A DNA stretch of 64,000 nt from Rufibacter sp. LB8 (GTDB lineage: Bacteria > Bacteroidota > Bacteroidia > Cytophagales > Hymenobacteraceae), in assembly GCF_014876185.1 (NCBI RefSeq), contig NZ_JADALJ010000001.1:4031001-4095000 (forward strand). Reading direction: 5' to 3'. The notes beneath the pieces are model-generated. The model made no database searches. It had not been told where the DNA came from and worked only from the letters and a program-made list of their open reading frames with translations. Below are positions 36,272 to 44,112 of the stretch, one piece after another; position 1 is the stretch's first letter, and each line of letters starts with the position of its first letter. Both the position numbers and the translations under genes were made by a program.

Positions 36272-36302
36272 GCATGCAACCTTTGGGCCAGGCCAGGGCT
36301 CT
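36272..36302 (+). promoter_or_regulatory. Candidate autoregulated ECF promoter
   Basis: GCATGCAACCTTTGGGC, then CAGGGCTCT. The AACC-to-CTCT spacing is the same as at 766-796, and 11 of the first 12 to 17 bases are shared. It is 34 nt before the sigma start codon. Confidence 0.55.
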
Positions 36303-36335
36303 TACCAATAAGACACATCTCTCAGTTGCGCATAC

Positions 36336-36908
36336 TTGAAGATTCTACCAGAACAAGCTGTACATGAAGCCGACCTGATCAAGGGTGTGGTGGCGGGCAA
36401 AAGAGAGGCCCAACACCTGCTGTACCAGGCGTACGCCGGCAAAATGCTGGCTGTGAGCCGAAGGTATGCCCATACAGATTTTGAGGCCGAGGACATTCTG
36501 CAAGACGCGTTCCTGAAGGTGTTCCAGCACGTGGGCAAGTTCAAGCAGGAGTGCCCGCTGGAGTTCTGGATCAAACGCATTGTCATCAACACGGCTTTAA
36601 AACACCAGCGCGCCAACCGCCACCTCACCGTCACGGAGCAGGAAGAGGAAACCTGGGAAGACGCCGGGGACCAAGGCCTGGAGAATCAATACGGCTATGA
36701 GGAACTGCTGCAGTTGGTGCGGTCCTTGCCGCCCCGCTACCAGGCGGTGTTCAATTTGTACGCCATTGAAGGATTCTCGCACAAAGAGATTGGGGTCATG
36801 CTGGACATCACGGAGAGTACGTCAAAGTCACAATATTCCCGCGCCCGCGCCAGTTTGCGGCAGGCGCTCATGCGATTAGAGCAACCATATGAAAAAGTCA
36901 TCAAATGA
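36336..36908 (+). CDS. ECF-type RNA polymerase sigma factor
   Basis: 190 residues. Sigma region 2 at about 25-95 (LLYQAYAGKMLAVSRRYAHTDFEAEDILQDAFLKVF) and region 4 at about 122-180 (LPPRYQAVFNLYAIEGFSHKEIGVMLDITESTSKSQYSRARASLR). It directs RNA polymerase to a small set of promoters, likely including its own. The start is a TTG; no ATG lies before region 2. The stop overlaps the next gene by 20 nt, so both are translationally coupled. The partner is a one-TM protein with a barrel-like outer part, the usual arrangement in Bacteroidota, and may act as its regulator. Confidence 0.92.
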   Translation: MKILPEQAVHEADLIKGVVAGKREAQHLLYQAYAGKMLAVSRRYAHTDFEAEDILQDAFLKVFQHVGKFKQECPLEFWIKRIVINTALKHQRANRHLTVTEQEEETWEDAGDQGLENQYGYEELLQLVRSLPPRYQAVFNLYAIEGFSHKEIGVMLDITESTSKSQYSRARASLRQALMRLEQPYEKVIK

Positions 36909-38505
36909 GGAAAATCAGCGCCATTCTGTGGAGGATGTCTTCCGGAATGGCTTTGAGGGAGCCCAAACGCCCCCTTCGGCCCGCCTCTGGGAAAACCTGG
37001 ACCGGGAACTGGAGAACCAGGAGCTTCGCCGCTACCGCCGGCAGGTAATCTGGTATAGGGCCGCCGCGTGTCTGTTGTTTCTGTGCCTGGCCGGCGGCCT
37101 GATCTGGAAATACCAAACCGCGTCCCTCCAACCGTTTGCCGGGGAAGTAGCGGTGCGCCCAGCTTCGGCTGCCCCAGAAACGGGTGCGGTGGCACCGGGC
37201 GAATCTGCGCCTGCGCCAGAGCAATCCATAGCAGCCAGCCAAACCCAAGACCAGAATCCCGTTTTTGGCTCCGTTTCCAGAAATGAGCCCGAAAACGCAA
37301 CTATTCTTGATAAATCCTTTCCATCTATTGCCAGTGCGCCAGGCAATACAACCAAGGCCAGCAATTTGGCAGGGAATAAGCCGCGTTCCAAGGTTACAGA
37401 GCAGGTAGCCAGTTTAGCACAGCACCGTGCGCTACCGGTTCAGGAAACTTCAAATGAAACTAAAGCTGCCCAATCTGAGGAAGTGATTTCAACGCTTTCA
37501 AACGAAACCCAAACCCTGGCGGTGGCCACTAGCGCAGTACCTGCCGTTACCACCGCCCCGGAATTGCAAACCAGAGCAAATATTGTTGACAGCTTGGCCC
37601 CAGCGGGAAAATCACTCCTATTACTGGACAAACCTCAGAAAGTGGCGGTAGAATCATCTGAAAAGAAAGCCATCATTGACGGCTCGGTGAATATGGTTTC
37701 CAAATGGAGTGTTTCACTGGCCTATGTGCCGCAGTATGCTTATTCGCCCATCAAAATTCAGCCGGAGGGCAACACCCTTGCCGCCACTAGCGCCATGGCC
37801 CAGCCCCAGATGTACCAGAGTTACCAGAAAGCCGTAGAGGAATACAACACCACCTACAAGCCTGGTTTCTCTTACCGCGCCGTGGTGGGGGCCAGTTACA
37901 GCATCAACAGCCATTGGCAGGTGGAGAGTGGCCTGTTGTACGCCCAGAATGAGGCCTCCACGCAGCATTCTTATTTAATCATGGAGGCTAGCCCAGCCGC
38001 TGCCGGGGCTTCTATAGTGGTGTCTGAGCCGGTGTTCATGAATTACACCAACATCAACGCTGCGCGCGCTAACAATCTTTCCACTTCCAATGCTGCCAGC
38101 CGGGTCACGGTGGCGCCTACGGCGCCTTACAGCACGCATTACAAGTACCAACAAGTAGGCGTGCCGCTTAAGGTTTCTTACCGGCATGCGTTCCAGAAGC
38201 TGTTCGCTTACGTGTCTGGCGGGGTGAACCTGAGTTTGCTCTTGCGCAATTCCATCACCCCAGAGAACAACCAGGCGCCGCCTCAGCACTTTGGGTACAA
38301 TGACCCGCATTCGCCGTTCAGGAAATGGCAGTGGTCCACGGTCACCTCGGCGGGCGTGGGTTATGAAGTGAACCGGCAATTGAGTTTCATGGTGGGGCCA
38401 GATGCCATGTACGCCCTTTCATCGGTGCTCAAGGAGGAACAGAACCAGCCAGAGACTATTCAGGTGGGAGTGAGTCTGTCGGCGCGGTGGAAGGTTTTTA
38501 AATAA
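36889..38505 (+). CDS. Membrane-anchored protein with barrel-like C-terminal domain, ECF partner; contains an in-frame palindrome
   Basis: 538 residues. An N-terminal cytoplasmic helix (about 1-55), one membrane segment (WYRAAACLLFLCLAGGLIW, about 55-73), a long Ala/Pro/Thr/Gln-rich linker (75-265), and a C-terminal domain with PorT/outer-membrane-barrel-like strands (KWSVSLAYVPQYAYSPI, YRAVVGASYSINSHWQVESGLLYAQ, YQQVGVPLKVSYR, LFAYVSGGVNLSLLL, VGYEVNRQLSFMVGPDA). It is the usual companion of Bacteroidota ECF sigma factors and a candidate anti-sigma or sensor, though no zinc anti-sigma motif is seen. The linker holds palindrome copy 14, read as VFGSVSRNEPENA at about residues 125-137. It overlaps the sigma gene by 20 nt and ends before a terminator. 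Confidence 0.85.
   Translation: MKKSSNEENQRHSVEDVFRNGFEGAQTPPSARLWENLDRELENQELRRYRRQVIWYRAAACLLFLCLAGGLIWKYQTASLQPFAGEVAVRPASAAPETGAVAPGESAPAPEQSIAASQTQDQNPVFGSVSRNEPENATILDKSFPSIASAPGNTTKASNLAGNKPRSKVTEQVASLAQHRALPVQETSNETKAAQSEEVISTLSNETQTLAVATSAVPAVTTAPELQTRANIVDSLAPAGKSLLLLDKPQKVAVESSEKKAIIDGSVNMVSKWSVSLAYVPQYAYSPIKIQPEGNTLAATSAMAQPQMYQSYQKAVEEYNTTYKPGFSYRAVVGASYSINSHWQVESGLLYAQNEASTQHSYLIMEASPAAAGASIVVSEPVFMNYTNINAARANNLSTSNAASRVTVAPTAPYSTHYKYQQVGVPLKVSYRHAFQKLFAYVSGGVNLSLLLRNSITPENNQAPPQHFGYNDPHSPFRKWQWSTVTSAGVGYEVNRQLSFMVGPDAMYALSSVLKEEQNQPETIQVGVSLSARWKVFK
37260..37297. repeat. P-palindrome copy 14 of 30, inside a coding sequence
   Basis: CGTTTTTGGCTCCGTTT-CCAG-AAATGAGCCCGAAAACG lies within the gene at 36889, in frame and without a stop. 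It encodes VFGSVSRNEPEN in the linker after the membrane segment. Confidence 0.92.
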
Positions 38506-38509
38506 TATA

Positions 38510-38537
38510 AAAAAGATTCGCAGAAAAGCGTCTTTTT
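38510..38537 (+). terminator. Terminator of the sigma/barrel operon
   Basis: AAAAAGATTCGC pairs with GCGTCTTTTT (short CGC/GCG core plus A-T pairs), followed by T-rich sequence. It is a weaker stem than the others. Confidence 0.6.
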
Positions 38538-38626
38538 CATTTTCCTTTTTGATTAGAAATGTTAGATTTGCTTTTAGTGAATGCTCTCCTGATTTGGAAC
38601 AGTTTTATTTAGAGATCTACTAACAC

Positions 38627-38869
38627 ATGAATAAAACTTACTCAACCCCCAAAGTGGTAAGAACCTGGGTCCTCCTGTTCTCCGTGCCGCTGTACATTGG
38701 GGGAGCGGCGCTCTGGATGAAAGAGGAAATAAAGCTGGTGCTGGGCGAAAAAGACACAAATCACCTGCTGGTGACCGAGCAACCAAAACCCAAAGAGGCG
38801 CCTACTCCCAAATCCACTATCTTTGCGCTCCCCGCGCAAGTATCTTTCATGTACGCGGCCGTTAAATAG
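38627..38869 (+). CDS. Small putative membrane protein
   Basis: 80 residues. It has one hydrophobic segment (VVRTWVLLFSVPLYIGGAALWM) followed by charged, proline-rich sequence (EQPKPKEAPTPK). No domain recognised. ATG at 38627, 121 nt after the barrel gene and beyond its terminator; 47 nt before the lipoprotein gene at 38917, with which it may be co-transcribed. The absence of a typical signal cleavage site suggests a membrane-anchored peptide. Confidence 0.5.
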   Translation: MNKTYSTPKVVRTWVLLFSVPLYIGGAALWMKEEIKLVLGEKDTNHLLVTEQPKPKEAPTPKSTIFALPAQVSFMYAAVK

Positions 38870-38916
38870 CCACAACCCACTTCAGATTCCCTTTCACTTA
38901 TTACCAGTATTCTTGT

Positions 38917-39282
38917 ATGCGTAAACTGACTTCTCTCTGGCTGATGGCCTTGCCGTTGTGCCTGTTGGCCTGCAAAGATGACGAAGAGGTAAGCAGTGAC
39001 TGCTATGAGGCTGTGGTGGTAGACCAGGGCTGCGGTACGGTACTGGCCGTGGTTGACAAAAACAGCCGCATTGCCACCCTGCTGGACACCAGGCCTTCCA
39101 GCGGCGACACAGTGCTGGTGAACACCCTCAACCTGGCGCGTTACTACCAGGTGCCGGGCAAGCGTATTTACATTACCATGGCCCCCGTGCCCGAGAGCGA
39201 GACGCCAGAATGTCCCACGTTCATACCGGTGATTTACCCGCACGTAAAAATCCTCACCACCCAGGAAACACCCTGCCCATAA
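38917..39282 (+). CDS. Small putative lipoprotein
   Basis: 121 residues, signal with lipobox LCLLAC (C19) then KDDEEVSSD, an acidic stretch. Residues 28-120 have strands VVVDQGCGTVLAVVDKN and KRIYITMAPVPES and four cysteines besides the lipobox one. Unknown function. It ends against palindrome copy 15 (2 nt after the stop) and precedes uvrB. Confidence 0.65.
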   Translation: MRKLTSLWLMALPLCLLACKDDEEVSSDCYEAVVVDQGCGTVLAVVDKNSRIATLLDTRPSSGDTVLVNTLNLARYYQVPGKRIYITMAPVPESETPECPTFIPVIYPHVKILTTQETPCP

Positions 39283-39283
39283 C

Positions 39284-39322
39284 CTGGTTTTAGCTTCATT
39301 TCCAAAACAGAGCCCAAAAACG
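39284..39322. repeat. P-palindrome copy 15 of 30 (degenerate)
   Basis: CTGGTTTTAGCTTCATTTCC...AGAGCCCAAAAACG. The right arm is changed. It abuts the lipoprotein stop. Confidence 0.6.
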
Positions 39323-39387
39323 CTACTTTCTTTAGCAATCTTTGCCGCCGGCTAAACTCTCTTGCTCTTTCTGCTGTTATAATACGT

Positions 39388-39395
39388 TATCTTTG
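39388..39395 (+). promoter_or_regulatory. Candidate -7 box of uvrB
   Basis: TATCTTTG matches TAnnTTTG; the upstream box is weak (CTTG at 39361, spacer 23). The uvrB ATG follows after 17 nt. I see no LexA-type palindrome. Confidence 0.4.
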
Positions 39396-39412
39396 ACCGT
39401 ATTCTTTCCGCT

Positions 39413-41446
39413 ATGGATTTTCAATTAACGTCAGAATTTAAGCCTACCGGTGACCAGCCCAAGGCTATTAAGGAACTGGTGAAAGGCATCAGAACTGGTG
39501 AGCACGCGCAGGTCTTGCTGGGCGCTACCGGTACCGGTAAAACGTTCACCGTGGCCAACGTGATTCAGGAAGTGAAGAAGCCCACACTGGTGCTTTGCCA
39601 CAACAAAACGCTGGCCGCGCAGCTGTACGGCGAGTTCAAGCAGTTCTTCCCCAACAACGCCGTAGAATACTTCATTTCCTACTATGACTATTATCAGCCC
39701 GAGGCCTACATTGCTTCCTCTGACGTGTTCATTGAAAAGGACTTGGCCATCAACGAGGAGATTGAGAAACTGCGCCTACACGCCACTTCGGCTTTGTTGT
39801 CTGGTAGGCGAGATGTGATTGTGGTGGCGTCGGTGTCTTGTATTTACGGTATTGGTAACCCAGAGGAATTCGGAAAGAACGTGATTCCGCTGGCACCGGG
39901 CATGAAAGTGAGCCGCAACAACCTTTTGTACCAATTCGTGTCAATTCTCTACAGCCGCACCGAGGTGGAGTTCACACGTGGAACATTTAGGGTGAAGGGC
40001 GATACCGTGGATATTTACCCCGCCTACGCCGATTTTGCTTACCGCATCTATTTCTGGGGCGACGAGATTGAATCCATTCAGCGCATTGACCCAGAATCTG
40101 GCAAGAAGATAGCCGACGAGGAAGGTATTTCGCTATTCCCGGCCAACTTGTTCGTGACTGGCAAAGACACGCTGAACCAAGCCATACAAGAGATTCAGTT
40201 TGACATGGTGGCGCAGCACGCCTATTTTGAGAAAGAAGGCCGCGACCAGGAAGCCAAACGCATTAAAGAACGCACCGAGTTTGACTTGGAGATGATTCGG
40301 GAATTGGGGTATTGCTCCGGTATTGAGAACTATTCCCGCTACTTTGACCGTCGGGAGCCCGGCGCGCGGCCCTTCTGTTTGCTGGACTATTTTCCGGATG
40401 ATTTCCTGATGGTGATTGACGAGAGCCACGCTACGCTTCCGCAGGTGAAAGCCATGTGGGGCGGCGACCGCTCGCGCAAAACCGCGCTGGTAGAATACGG
40501 CTTCCGGCTGCCCGCCGCTATGGACAACCGCCCGCTTACGTTCAATGAATTTGAAAGCGTGATGCACCAGGTGTTGTTCGTGAGCGCGACGCCCGGCGAC
40601 TATGAAATCCAGAAATCTGAGGGCGTGATTGTGGAGCAGATTATCAGACCAACCGGTTTGCTGGACCCTGAAATTGAAGTTCGGCCCAGCCAAAACCAGA
40701 TTGATGATTTGTTGGACGAAGTGGACAACCGCATCAAACGCGGCGACCGCGTGCTGGTGACCACGCTCACTAAACGCATGGCCGAAGAACTCAGCAAGTA
40801 CATGGAACGCCTCAACATCAAGGTAAAATACATTCACTCTGAAGTGAAGACGCTGGAGCGCGTGGAGATTCTGCGCGAACTGCGCCTAGGAACCATTGAC
40901 GTGTTGATTGGCGTGAACCTACTCCGTGAAGGTCTGGATTTACCCGAGGTAAGTTTGGTGACTATTCTGGATGCCGATAAAGAAGGCTTCCTGCGGGACC
41001 AGCGCTCCTTGATTCAGACCATTGGTCGGGCGGCGCGTAATGAAAACGGGAAAGTGATTATGTACGCAGACCGCATGACCGGTTCCATGCAACGCGCCAT
41101 TGACGAGACCAACCGCCGCCGCGCCACCCAGATGGAATACAACATGGAGCACGGCATCACGCCCAAAACCATCTATAAATCCAAGGAAGCCATTATGGAA
41201 CAGACCTCGGTGGCAGACAGCAACAAGCGCGAGGCCAAGGCTTATGCTGGACCGGACGAAAGCCTGCTCTCCATCGCCGCTGACCCGGTGGTGCAGTACA
41301 TGAAGCGCGACGAGCTGGAGAAAGTCATCAAGAAAACCGAGAAGCAGATGGAAGCCGCCGCCAAGGAACTGGACTTTTTGCAAGCCGCTAAATTCAGAGA
41401 TGAACTGGCTGAGCTGAGAAAACTACTCAAGAACAAACGCGACTAA
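39413..41446 (+). CDS. uvrB: Excinuclease ABC subunit B
   Basis: 677 residues. The damage-verifying helicase-like subunit of nucleotide excision repair, loaded by UvrA and partnered by UvrC. Walker A GATGTGKTFTVANV (about 38-51), beta-hairpin SYYDYYQPEAYIASSDVFIEKD (about 90-112), DESH box (VIDESHATLPQV), helicase motif VI (QTIGRAARNENGKVIMYAD) and the C-terminal UVR motif (KQMEAAAKELDFLQAAKFRDEL). Full length and intact. Single gene. Confidence 0.97.
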   Translation: MDFQLTSEFKPTGDQPKAIKELVKGIRTGEHAQVLLGATGTGKTFTVANVIQEVKKPTLVLCHNKTLAAQLYGEFKQFFPNNAVEYFISYYDYYQPEAYIASSDVFIEKDLAINEEIEKLRLHATSALLSGRRDVIVVASVSCIYGIGNPEEFGKNVIPLAPGMKVSRNNLLYQFVSILYSRTEVEFTRGTFRVKGDTVDIYPAYADFAYRIYFWGDEIESIQRIDPESGKKIADEEGISLFPANLFVTGKDTLNQAIQEIQFDMVAQHAYFEKEGRDQEAKRIKERTEFDLEMIRELGYCSGIENYSRYFDRREPGARPFCLLDYFPDDFLMVIDESHATLPQVKAMWGGDRSRKTALVEYGFRLPAAMDNRPLTFNEFESVMHQVLFVSATPGDYEIQKSEGVIVEQIIRPTGLLDPEIEVRPSQNQIDDLLDEVDNRIKRGDRVLVTTLTKRMAEELSKYMERLNIKVKYIHSEVKTLERVEILRELRLGTIDVLIGVNLLREGLDLPEVSLVTILDADKEGFLRDQRSLIQTIGRAARNENGKVIMYADRMTGSMQRAIDETNRRRATQMEYNMEHGITPKTIYKSKEAIMEQTSVADSNKREAKAYAGPDESLLSIAADPVVQYMKRDELEKVIKKTEKQMEAAAKELDFLQAAKFRDELAELRKLLKNKRD

Positions 41447-41470
41447 TTCTGCGGTTTATACTTTTGAAAT

Positions 41471-41512
41471 CCTGTTTTCGGCTCCATTTCCAGAAATGAA
41501 GCCGAAAACGCA
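41471..41512. repeat. P-palindrome copy 16 of 30
   Basis: CCTGTTTTCGGCTCCATTT-CCAG-AAATGAAGCCGAAAACGC; 25 nt after the uvrB stop. Confidence 0.85.
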
Positions 41513-41520
41513 GTTGGCAT

Positions 41521-41568
41521 AGACACTCGTAGGAGCTTCGCACACTACGAGGTCATTTGAGCAAGCGA
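41521..41568 (-). repeat. RAYT-type REP, copy R1
   Basis: Minus-strand reading: CTTGCTCAAATGACCTCGTA, then GTGTGCGAAGCTCCTACGAG. It is the same sequence family as the REPs flanking the transposase gene at 46566. The stem CTCGTAG/CTACGAG is kept. Inverted relative to R2. Confidence 0.8.
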
Positions 41569-41691
41569 TAACAGATAGTAAGCTGAAAACTATGTGTAAG
41601 TTCTGCTGTCTTTCCGGTAAAACTGAAAAGTGTGTTTCCTTTTCCCTCCAGGAGAAGGGCAGGTCTGGAGAAAGTTGGAACAATAATTACT

Positions 41692-41738
41692 GTTACTCAA
41701 AAGACCTCGTAGTGTGCGCAGCTCCTACGAGTGTCTCT
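41692..41738 (+). repeat. RAYT-type REP, copy R2
   Basis: ACTCAAAAGACCTCGTAG, then CTCCTACGAGTGTCTCT. It forms an inverted pair with R1, 123 bp apart, without a transposase between. The 405-bp gap 41447-41851 is made up of these two REPs, two palindromes and a terminator. Confidence 0.8.
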
Positions 41739-41757
41739 ACTAGTGAATTGACCTCAT

Positions 41758-41798
41758 CCGTTTTCGGGCTCATTTCTGAAAACGAAGCCAAAAACAGA
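41758..41798. repeat. P-palindrome copy 17 of 30
   Basis: Mixed arms: CCGTTTTCGGGCTCATTT (type I) with AAACGAAGCCAAAAACAG (type II). Confidence 0.85.
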
Positions 41799-41833
41799 AA
41801 AGCCGCTCTACAAAATTAGTAGAGCGGCTTTTT
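41798..41833. terminator. Terminator of the molybdenum dehydrogenase operon
   Basis: AAAAGCCGCTCTAC-AAAATTA-GTAGAGCGGCTTTTT. Located 19 nt from the stop of the large-subunit gene; it works in the minus direction and perhaps both. Confidence 0.9.
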
Positions 41834-41851
41834 CGTTTCAATCGAATAAAT

Positions 41852-44101
41852 TTAAATCAATTTGTCTGGCGTGATGGGTAATTCCCTGATTCTTCTGCCA
41901 GTGGCATTGAAGATGGCGTTGGCAATGGCTGGTGCCACGCCAATAATGGCGATCTCTCCGATGCCTTTGGTGCCGTTAGGGTTGTTAATCAAATCTGGCT
42001 TGTTGACAAAAGCCGCGGTAATGTTAGGCGCATCGGCATGAACCGGTACGTGGTAATCGGCAAAATCTTTGGTCACGTACCGCCCAAACCGGTGATCCAT
42101 CACGCCGCCCTCGGTTAAGGCCATGCCAATGCCGCCCACGGCGCCGCCAATCATCTGGTTGCCGGCGGTTTTGGAATTGATGATGGTGCCCGCATCGGCG
42201 CAGGCTACCATGTTGGTCACTTTAATCTGACCGGTCAAGGCATGCACTTGCACCTCGGCGAAGTGCACGGAGAAAGAATACATGGAGTATTTACCTCTCA
42301 AGCTTCCGTCTGGCGATGATTCCTCACTTACCTCCAACTCGGGCAAATTCTGTTGTTTCAGGATCTCAGCGAAAGAAAGCCGGGTAGTAGGGGAGGCCGT
42401 CAACGAAACGTAGCCGTCTTTAAAGGTCAGGTTTTCCACCGTAGCACCCTTGAAACTGGTGTCTGCGTTACCAGCTACCATGGTGGTCAAGCGCTTCTTC
42501 AACACTTGGCAAACCGCATGCACCGCGGAGCCCACCGTAGCCACCGTGGCAGACCCGCCTTGGCTGGGCGACGGCGGAAACAGGGAACTCCCTAACTCAA
42601 ACACTATTTTCTCCGGAGCCAGCCCTAAGTTCTGCGCCGCAATCTGCACCATGGCAGTTCCGGTGCCGGGGCCGATGTCTGTGGTGGCGCTTTGCATGAC
42701 CAAGGTGCCGTCACTGTGCAGAGTGGCTCTGACTTTGGCTCTGCCGCGGTTAGCACCAAACGTACCTACGCCCATACCATAGCCCACCAGCCAATCGCCG
42801 TTTTTTATAGAGCGAGGTTCTAGTTTCCGTTTGTTCCAGCCAATGCGTTCAGCGCCCATTTGCATGGCTTCTTTCAGGTATTTGGTAGACCAGGGCAGGT
42901 TCTTCTCAGGGTCTTTGTCGGTGTGGTTCAGCATCCTGAATTCCAGCGGGTCAATGCCTAACACATACGCCATCTCGTCCAGCGCACTCTCCAAAGCGAA
43001 CGCGCCGGTGGCCTCGCCGGGGCCGCGCATCCAGATGGGTGTGCTCACGTTCAAGGGCAGAATGCGGTAGCGCGTGGTCACGTTGGGGCTAGTGTACATC
43101 ATGCGCGTCTGCTGCAAGGTGCTCTCGGTGAATTCCTCGTAAGAAGACGTCTGGCCAGTGGCCTCGTGTGTGATGGCGGTGATTTTTCCGTCTTTGGTGG
43201 CGCTCATGCCCACTTTCTGCCAGGCGTGCGGCCGGTAGCCCACCATGGTGAACATCTGCTCACGCGTAAGCATCAGTTTTACCGGACGTTTCACCTGTTT
43301 GGCGGCAATGATGGCGGCTGTCTCATGCGGCCACGTATGCAACCCATTCCCGAAAGCGCCACCCACATACGTAGCGATCACTTTCACGTTCTCCTCCGGA
43401 ATCTTCCAGTCTTTGGCGAAAGCTTTCTGCGTGCCTATCACCGCCTGCGTTTTGTCATAGACCGTCAGTTTGTTATCAGCCTCCCAATGCGCGATGATGG
43501 CCTGCAATTCCATGGGGTTATGAAACTCCACGGGCATCACGTATTCGCTTTCAATTTTCAGAGACTCGGTTTTATAGGCGTCTTCTTTGCCGCGCACATA
43601 GTCATTGAGGCCGTGCTTGGGGTTGCGCTTGGCCACGGTGGGCAAGACGGCCTTGTCCATGTTTTGATCGAAATCTGTGACGTGTTTGTCTTCCTGGTAA
43701 GTAGCTTTCACCAGTTTGGCTGCGTACAGGGCCCGCTCCAGGGTATCAGCCACTACCACCGCAATGGGCTGGTCATTGAAGTGAATCTTATTGTCAATGA
43801 AAATTTGAAGCGGTTGGCCAGCGGGTTTGGGCTCTGTGGGGTGCGCCTCTTGGGCATAGCCGGGAACTTTGATGGCGTTCTGATAATGCAGAACGGCCAG
43901 TACGCCCGGCGCATTTTCGGCGCGTTTGGTGTCCAGGCTTTTGATGCTGCCTTTGGCGATGGTGCTGCCGACAAGCACCGCGTGCGCCATATTAGGCAGT
44001 TCATATTCAGCGGAGTATTTGGCGGCACCCGTTACTTTCTGGCGGCCATCTACCCGGTCCATCGGTTTACCGACTGTATCTTGGAAGAAATAATCTTTCA
44101 T
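41852..44101 (-). CDS. Molybdopterin-binding subunit of a xanthine/aldehyde dehydrogenase
   Basis: 749 residues. The large subunit of a xanthine oxidase-family enzyme that hydroxylates an aldehyde or N-heterocycle using molybdopterin-cytosine or similar cofactor. Seen: N-terminal AKYSAEYELPNMAHAVLVGS, YVGGAFGNGLHTWPHETAAIIAA (GGFG-like cofactor site), MRGPGEATGAFALESALDEMAY, and the C-terminal catalytic-Glu segment GTKGIGEIAIIGVAPAIANA. It resembles the large subunit of periplasmic aldehyde oxidoreductase (PaoC). Starts 11 nt after the FAD-subunit stop; co-transcribed. Confidence 0.93.
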   Translation of the reverse strand: MKDYFFQDTVGKPMDRVDGRQKVTGAAKYSAEYELPNMAHAVLVGSTIAKGSIKSLDTKRAENAPGVLAVLHYQNAIKVPGYAQEAHPTEPKPAGQPLQIFIDNKIHFNDQPIAVVVADTLERALYAAKLVKATYQEDKHVTDFDQNMDKAVLPTVAKRNPKHGLNDYVRGKEDAYKTESLKIESEYVMPVEFHNPMELQAIIAHWEADNKLTVYDKTQAVIGTQKAFAKDWKIPEENVKVIATYVGGAFGNGLHTWPHETAAIIAAKQVKRPVKLMLTREQMFTMVGYRPHAWQKVGMSATKDGKITAITHEATGQTSSYEEFTESTLQQTRMMYTSPNVTTRYRILPLNVSTPIWMRGPGEATGAFALESALDEMAYVLGIDPLEFRMLNHTDKDPEKNLPWSTKYLKEAMQMGAERIGWNKRKLEPRSIKNGDWLVGYGMGVGTFGANRGRAKVRATLHSDGTLVMQSATTDIGPGTGTAMVQIAAQNLGLAPEKIVFELGSSLFPPSPSQGGSATVATVGSAVHAVCQVLKKRLTTMVAGNADTSFKGATVENLTFKDGYVSLTASPTTRLSFAEILKQQNLPELEVSEESSPDGSLRGKYSMYSFSVHFAEVQVHALTGQIKVTNMVACADAGTIINSKTAGNQMIGGAVGGIGMALTEGGVMDHRFGRYVTKDFADYHVPVHADAPNITAAFVNKPDLINNPNGTKGIGEIAIIGVAPAIANAIFNATGRRIRELPITPDKLI

Positions 44102-44112
44102 AAAGGAATGGG

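Noticed and set aside
36055-36335. Possible riboswitch or RNA between aroE and the sigma gene
   Set aside because: Only palindrome copy 13 and the ECF-like promoter motif are visible; no other conserved structure found.
41592-41819. Open frame of 75 codons between the REP pair
   Set aside because: It runs through REP R2 and palindrome copy 17 and its C-terminal FGLISENEAKN comes from the palindrome. No start signal or domain; a repeat shadow.
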